This document shows positions 15,597 through 19,281 of a DNA stretch of 19,281 bases, piece after piece. The stretch lies in assembly GCA_018623995.1 (NCBI GenBank), contig JAAZUV010000010.1, positions 1-19,281 on the forward strand, written 5' to 3'. How positions within the stretch are numbered: the first letter of the stretch is position 1; each line of letters begins with the position of its first letter. Origin of the DNA: Methanobacteriota archaeon (GTDB lineage: Archaea > Thermoplasmatota > Poseidoniia > Poseidoniales > Poseidoniaceae). The notes below the pieces were generated by a model, which did no database searches, had not been told where the DNA came from, and saw only the letters and a list, made by a program, of their open reading frames with translations. A program made the translations under genes and the position numbers.

Positions 15597-16191
15597 GTTC
15601 AACACCTTCGTCCAATAAGAAATGACAGATTGCAATGGCATGGTGCCCCTGCAACCACGTCGTGCCGAGGGAACGAGGAATCCCTTGATCCGTATCCAAC
15701 GGTTGATCATCAGAGAGAAGGAATGCAATGGAGTCCTCAGTTGGAGTTGATTGGATTGGAATGGTACCATTCTCGTTCCACAATCGCTCTGCATCAGCAT
15801 CGAGTCGAACCGTAATACAATCCTCCCATTCGGTCAATGTATGAGACAACGATCCTCCTCCGTCATAGAGTCCTGGTGTTCGTTCAATCCAGTGCCCAAT
15901 CGCCGGTAAAGGCTCTCGGATAACTTTTGCAATCAGGCCAGCAACGCTACGCTCTTCTGCATGAAATCCTCTGAGCTCTGAACCTACAAACTTCAGTCTT
16001 CGATGCGGCCCTGGTCCACCTTGGAGATGCAAGACGACTTCGACATTGTCTCGAAGTCCATGTGAAGTGAGGAGCGAAGACATAACCGCTCGAATGAGCA
16101 CATCCATCCGCCCAGCACCACCTGCAAGGTCATTGAGTGGTAACTTGCCCTTGCTCATGGCACGATGGCCAACGATTGCAAACCGTCGCAA
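15586..16191 (-). CDS. trmY: tRNA (pseudouridine-54-N1)-methyltransferase TrmY
   Basis: TrmY methylates pseudouridine 54 in archaeal tRNA, using S-adenosylmethionine, to give N1-methylpseudouridine. Visible features are the N-terminal RRFAIVGHRAM strand, LNDLAGGAGRMDVL, the GFHAEERSVAGLI segment and the C-terminal SPOUT-knot sequence SLGTTWLQGHHAIAICHFLLDE. An ORF extends upstream to 16332, but those residues overlap coaBC and are unlike the family. Family members begin M-R-x-F, matched exactly by a TTG at 16191 (giving MRRFAIV), one base after the coaBC stop. That start yields 201 residues, the normal length. ATG 16227 is the alternative. It is translated from the coaBC transcript. Confidence 0.88.
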   Translation of the reverse strand: MRRFAIVGHRAMSKGKLPLNDLAGGAGRMDVLIRAVMSSLLTSHGLRDNVEVVLHLQGGPGPHRRLKFVGSELRGFHAEERSVAGLIAKVIREPLPAIGHWIERTPGLYDGGGSLSHTLTEWEDCITVRLDADAERLWNENGTIPIQSTPTEDSIAFLLSDDQPLDTDQGIPRSLGTTWLQGHHAIAICHFLLDEGVELNL

Positions 16192-16192
16192 A

Positions 16193-17389
16193 TCAATCGC
16201 CTCGTTCAATGATTGTCCGTAGTGCATCGCAAAGATCGTATTGTGTCTCGAGGACAAAATGACTCCCTTGTTTGTCGACAAGATAGCCTCGAGGTTTCGA
16301 TGAATCTCCCAAGTCTTCCAAACGATTGGCAACCACTGCAGTCATTTCAGAATGCTCAATCTGGGCTGTTGCACGATGAATAAGATCACGTTGCTTGATT
16401 CCAGTTTCCAACTTGAACCCAATTCGAGTCGAACCACGAACCTTCTCCTTGAGTTCCTGAATGTGTTTTGCACCTTCGACCAGCTGGACCTGCAGTGGGC
16501 CTTGTTGACTTGCTAACTTGCCCTCTGCAGGTGTTTCAACAACATAGTCGAGAACTGCAGCAGCGTGAACCCATGCATGGATTTCATCGTTCGAAAGGGC
16601 TTTGAGTTCAGCGAGCATTTCATCTGGTTGCTCTGCTTTGATGCACAATGGTAACCACGTCGGTTGCTCAACACTTGTTCGACCAACCACACATGTGACA
16701 TCATGCCCGTAACGGTAGAGTTCGTCAGCAATTGCATATCCTGTCGAACCAGAACTCGTGTTTTGAACACCACGAACATCATCAATCGGTGAATAAGTTC
16801 CACCAAGAGTGACAACGACACTTTTTCGATTCTTCGAATGCGAATTAATGCCGTGTGCAAATCGAGCAACAATGTGTTCGTGATTCGGGGTCTTTCTCTT
16901 CCCTTCCTCAAGATCACCCCACATCACATCAATGCCTTCATCTCTCAACCGTTCAACAATGTCATCCGTGACTGGATCGTCTGCTAGGTCTGCATGCATA
17001 CTTGGAATCATGAGAATATGGGTGTTCCTCGATCGTGCAGCGCTTAATGCCATCAGGAGTGGTCCTTGTTGCATCCCGTGAAGATGTGCTGCAATTGTGT
17101 TTCGTGTTGCTGGAGCAACGAGAATGGCATCAACATCCTCGAGCTGTTTCATATCACCATCCCAATCGGTGATGACTTCGCATTGACTTGCCCATTCAAC
17201 AGCAAGTGGTGTGATGACCCGCTGTGCACTTTCGGTCATTATCACGAGCATCTCGGCTCCATGTCGTCGCATTTCTCGAAGAAGTCGAACTGTATCGACT
17301 GCAGCAATACCACCCGTGACACCGACCAGTATGCGCTTGCCAGCAAGACTGGCGCCACGCTTCTCAACGTCGGTATCACGGACGCTCAT
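16193..17389 (-). CDS. coaBC: CoaBC: phosphopantothenoylcysteine decarboxylase / phosphopantothenate-cysteine ligase
   Basis: This bifunctional coenzyme A enzyme joins cysteine to 4'-phosphopantothenate, then decarboxylates the product. The N-terminal FMN domain has GVTGGIAAV (23-31) and APATRNTIA (92-100), and PSMH (129-132) followed by EEGKRK, as in archaeal members that have MH where bacteria have MN. The C-terminal ligase domain shows TLGGTYSPIDDVRGVQN (194-210), SSGSTG, AAVLDY (277-282), GKLAS and GFKLETG. The usual HIxL motif carrying the decarboxylase His appears as MKQL (about 80-83), so activity of that half is uncertain. The ORF opens upstream to 17641 and includes ATG 17443, but those residues run into the divergent gene; ATG 17389 gives a normal 398-residue protein. 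Confidence 0.88.
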   Translation of the reverse strand: MSVRDTDVEKRGASLAGKRILVGVTGGIAAVDTVRLLREMRRHGAEMLVIMTESAQRVITPLAVEWASQCEVITDWDGDMKQLEDVDAILVAPATRNTIAAHLHGMQQGPLLMALSAARSRNTHILMIPSMHADLADDPVTDDIVERLRDEGIDVMWGDLEEGKRKTPNHEHIVARFAHGINSHSKNRKSVVVTLGGTYSPIDDVRGVQNTSSGSTGYAIADELYRYGHDVTCVVGRTSVEQPTWLPLCIKAEQPDEMLAELKALSNDEIHAWVHAAAVLDYVVETPAEGKLASQQGPLQVQLVEGAKHIQELKEKVRGSTRIGFKLETGIKQRDLIHRATAQIEHSEMTAVVANRLEDLGDSSKPRGYLVDKQGSHFVLETQYDLCDALRTIIERGD

Positions 17390-17467
17390 GTCCTTGCGAG
17401 CGTATTGACCATCAAGACTTCTTCGCTGTTCACAAGCCTTCATGTGAGGGCAGATACTGGTTCCACC

Positions 17468-18109
17468 ATGGCAGGGAACAGAGGCGATGATATCGTCTTG
17501 GCTGGCTCGGGTGGTCAGCGTGCTTCTGCAACACTCTCTGCGATTTTCGATCAAACACATCGAAGTACAGCGCTTATCCTTGCTATTGACAGTCTCATCA
17601 TCGTTCTCATCGCATGGGATTTTGCAAGCGTATCCCAACAATACATTGGCCGCGGTGCTATGTTGATGTGGGCGATTCCACTCTTCATTACCACCTCGAC
17701 ATGGTTCTCGTATCGCTCACGACGTCGTTGGGCATATTGGCCAGCAGCAATGATCATTGCCATCGCAGCGGTCATTTTCTTCTTGCTGTTCTTAGCGAAC
17801 CTGTACTACACTCTTGGTGGAGCAGCTGGCGGAATTCTGTTCATGTTGATCATGGGATACGCTTCATTTAGTTCGTTTCAACGAGTTCGATATCACTTCT
17901 CACCACTCTATAGACAAGGATATACAACATTTGTTCCAACGCCGGAAGCAGATTTGGAAGAAGGCGAGATGTTGGCTGCATGCCCAAGTTGCATGGCTGT
18001 TCTAGCCATTCGTCCCGATCTTCTTTCTCCATCCGATTCTTGTCCACATTGCAACAGTCCGCTCGTGAGCAAAGAGCTCGCACAACGTCATGGTTGGGAA
18101 GAAGAGTAA
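17468..18109 (+). CDS. Four-helix membrane protein with C-terminal zinc ribbon
   Basis: From ATG 17468 this is a 213-residue protein with a polar N-terminus of about 33 residues, hydrophobic segments at about 34-53, 63-80, 90-112 and 115-133, a basic/aromatic linker and a cytosolic zinc-ribbon (CPSC 172-175, CPHC 192-195), then a charged end GWEEE. No named family was recognised. This architecture is common in archaeal membrane proteins of unknown role. The ORF is open upstream to 17066, but that stretch is Cys/Ser-rich, lies over coaBC and is unlikely to be coding. It converges with selO, the stops being only three bases apart. Confidence 0.7.
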   Translation: MAGNRGDDIVLAGSGGQRASATLSAIFDQTHRSTALILAIDSLIIVLIAWDFASVSQQYIGRGAMLMWAIPLFITTSTWFSYRSRRRWAYWPAAMIIAIAAVIFFLLFLANLYYTLGGAAGGILFMLIMGYASFSSFQRVRYHFSPLYRQGYTTFVPTPEADLEEGEMLAACPSCMAVLAIRPDLLSPSDSCPHCNSPLVSKELAQRHGWEEE

Positions 18110-18112
18110 GCA

Positions 18113-19281
18113 TCAACTCGAACATGAGAGCATCGAACATCCAACACGATGGCGAGCCCATTCAGGCCGCTTTTGGAACCATTTTTCCTCGTGTTCTGGT
18201 TGTTCAGCATACGGCTGCTTGAGTAGTTCATACAGTTCTTGGGCGACGGAATAATCCTCTTTTTCTGCAGCATCAATGGCGAGCTGTGCCATCCAATTGC
18301 GAAGTACATACTTCGGATTTGACGAGAGCATGACCTCACGATCTGGCTGACCATCCACCCGCTTCCACCATTTGTCTAGCCAATTGTTCCATTCCCCAGT
18401 TGGTATGGTCTGTTCATCGTAAAATGCGTATCGAAGGTGTTCGATGCTTGGCTCGTTCAATGAAGAAAGCAATCGGAAAAAGATGGTCATATCCGTTTCG
18501 ACCAATTGCAGGTTTGCTGTTAACTCCTGGATCAATTCATCATCTCCTTCTTTGAATTCCCTCAAACCGAGTTTGTTTGACCACATTGCATTGTTGCAAT
18601 GCTCGTATTCGGTATAGTACGCTTCTAGGCTTTCGTAGAGCCGCTCAGGCTCTTCCATGAGCGGTGAAATGGATTCCAACAAGCGAGCGAAGTTCCATGC
18701 TCCAATCTGCGCTTGGTGGCCAAATCTGTATCGTCCTGTTCGTGCATCGGTCGTATTGGGTGTCCAATCTGGGTTGAAGTCCTCAATCCAACCGTATGGT
18801 CCATAATCGATGGTTAATCCGTGAATGGACATATTGTCCGTATTCATGACACCATGAACAAAGCCAACCCGCATCCATTCAGAGATCATTCGAGCAGTCT
18901 CTTGACCGATTTGAGTAAGCCATTGAATCAACCCATCGTCGTTTTCAGAATTATGTTCAGGGAAGTGATGTTTTATTGTGTACTCAACGAGTGTACGTAG
19001 AGTCTTCTTGTCGCCGTTCATCGAATGAATTTGGAAGGAGCCAAAGCGTAGGAAACTTGGAGCAACACGGCACACGATCGCTCCTGGCTCGGGTGCCGGA
19101 TTCCCATTGTAGAGAACGTCTCGAACGACGTCCTCTCCAGTTGTGACCAGTGACAATGCTCGTGTTGTAGGAATGCCCAAGTGATGCATGGCTTCACTGC
19201 ACAAGAATTCACGAATCGATGAACGCAAGACCGCTTTCCCATCAGCGAATCTTGAATATGGTGTAATACCCGGTCCTTTAA
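18113..19281 (-). CDS. selO: SelO protein adenylyltransferase (partial, N-terminus outside window)
   Basis: SelO (YdiU/UPF0061) is a pseudokinase-fold enzyme that transfers AMP from ATP to Ser, Thr or Tyr of target proteins and is linked to redox stress. About 388 C-terminal residues are visible; the frame runs off the right edge with KGPGITPYSRFADGKAV, then LRSSIREFLCSEAMHHLGIPTTRALSL. The active-site segments HGVMNTDNMSIHGLTIDYGPYG contain the Asp thought to be the general base (codon 18836-18838) and the metal-binding Asp of DYGPYG. The protein ends Cys-Ser-Ser, matching the conserved C-terminal Cys/Sec-Ser-Ser of the family. An apparent start at 19228 is internal. The true start lies beyond 19281. 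Confidence 0.92.
   Translation of the reverse strand, partial: KGPGITPYSRFADGKAVLRSSIREFLCSEAMHHLGIPTTRALSLVTTGEDVVRDVLYNGNPAPEPGAIVCRVAPSFLRFGSFQIHSMNGDKKTLRTLVEYTIKHHFPEHNSENDDGLIQWLTQIGQETARMISEWMRVGFVHGVMNTDNMSIHGLTIDYGPYGWIEDFNPDWTPNTTDARTGRYRFGHQAQIGAWNFARLLESISPLMEEPERLYESLEAYYTEYEHCNNAMWSNKLGLREFKEGDDELIQELTANLQLVETDMTIFFRLLSSLNEPSIEHLRYAFYDEQTIPTGEWNNWLDKWWKRVDGQPDREVMLSSNPKYVLRNWMAQLAIDAAEKEDYSVAQELYELLKQPYAEQPEHEEKWFQKRPEWARHRVGCSMLSCSS

Noticed and set aside
17066..17467. N-terminal extension of the zinc-ribbon membrane protein
   Set aside because: Lies antisense to the conserved FMN domain of CoaBC, and ATG 17468 precedes the first sensible protein sequence.
17390..17641. N-terminal extension of CoaBC
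   Set aside because: The residues are Cys/Arg-rich, absent from the family, and run into the divergent membrane-protein gene.
1..19281. tRNA, rRNA, CRISPR arrays, insertion sequences
   Set aside because: Gaps between genes are all under about 125 bases and contain no cloverleaf-like sequence, spaced repeats or transposase frames that I could see.

Overview
This window looks like a piece of a planktonic archaeal chromosome, most likely Euryarchaeota/Thermoplasmatota of the Marine Group II (Poseidoniales) type. The archaeal assignment rests on an aIF5A gene with a hypusine-site loop, a TrmY-type tRNA pseudouridine-54 methyltransferase, a CoaBC protein with the archaeal MH motif in place of bacterial MN, and several TATA-like boxes 22-31 bases before start codons, which suggests leaderless transcripts. 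The lineage assignment is weaker: it comes from the mix of a class II photolyase, large peptide and amino-acid type transporters, acyl-CoA metabolism and very tight gene packing. No rRNA, tRNA, CRISPR array or insertion sequence is visible.

Layout. 1-339 holds the acidic tail of an unknown gene and a 56-residue membrane miniprotein. On the minus strand, 342-2240 carries a small zinc-ribbon gene, a basic protein whose start is in doubt because of an in-frame TAG, and an isovaleryl-CoA-type acyl-CoA dehydrogenase. 2328-3320 (+) is a membrane fatty acid hydroxylase/sterol desaturase family protein. 3317-5590 (-) is the most unusual gene: a class II-like DNA photolyase module with a complete Trp electron-transfer triad, fused to a renalase/amine-oxidase-like FAD oxidoreductase. 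It shares an 85-bp divergent promoter region with a sepiapterin-reductase-like SDR (5676-6419, +). aIF5A (6473-6868, +) follows, converging with a dihydroflavonol-reductase-like extended SDR (6862-7857, -).

7980-10733 (+) encodes a UMF1-family transporter with about 208 extra residues and then a membrane-anchored hexapeptide acyltransferase. A SLOG/DUF2493-like protein (10712-11170, -) is divergent from a run of coupled plus-strand genes: an OPT-family transporter, an EamA permease and SurE (11288-15596). On the minus strand, coaBC is followed by trmY, whose best start is a TTG one base after the coaBC stop. Divergent from coaBC is a four-helix membrane protein with a C-terminal zinc ribbon (17468-18109). 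The right edge carries the C-terminal part of SelO, a pseudokinase-fold protein AMPylase, ending in Cys-Ser-Ser.

Together the genes suggest a sunlit-ocean heterotroph with peptide and small-molecule uptake, acyl-CoA oxidation, light-dependent DNA repair and redox stress handling, alongside core translation, tRNA modification and coenzyme A synthesis. Nearly all genes are contiguous or overlap by a few bases. Promoters are therefore confined to the divergent gaps at 2241-2327, 5591-5675, 7858-7979, 11171-11287 and about 17390-17467, plus short gaps before some plus-strand genes such as aIF5A.
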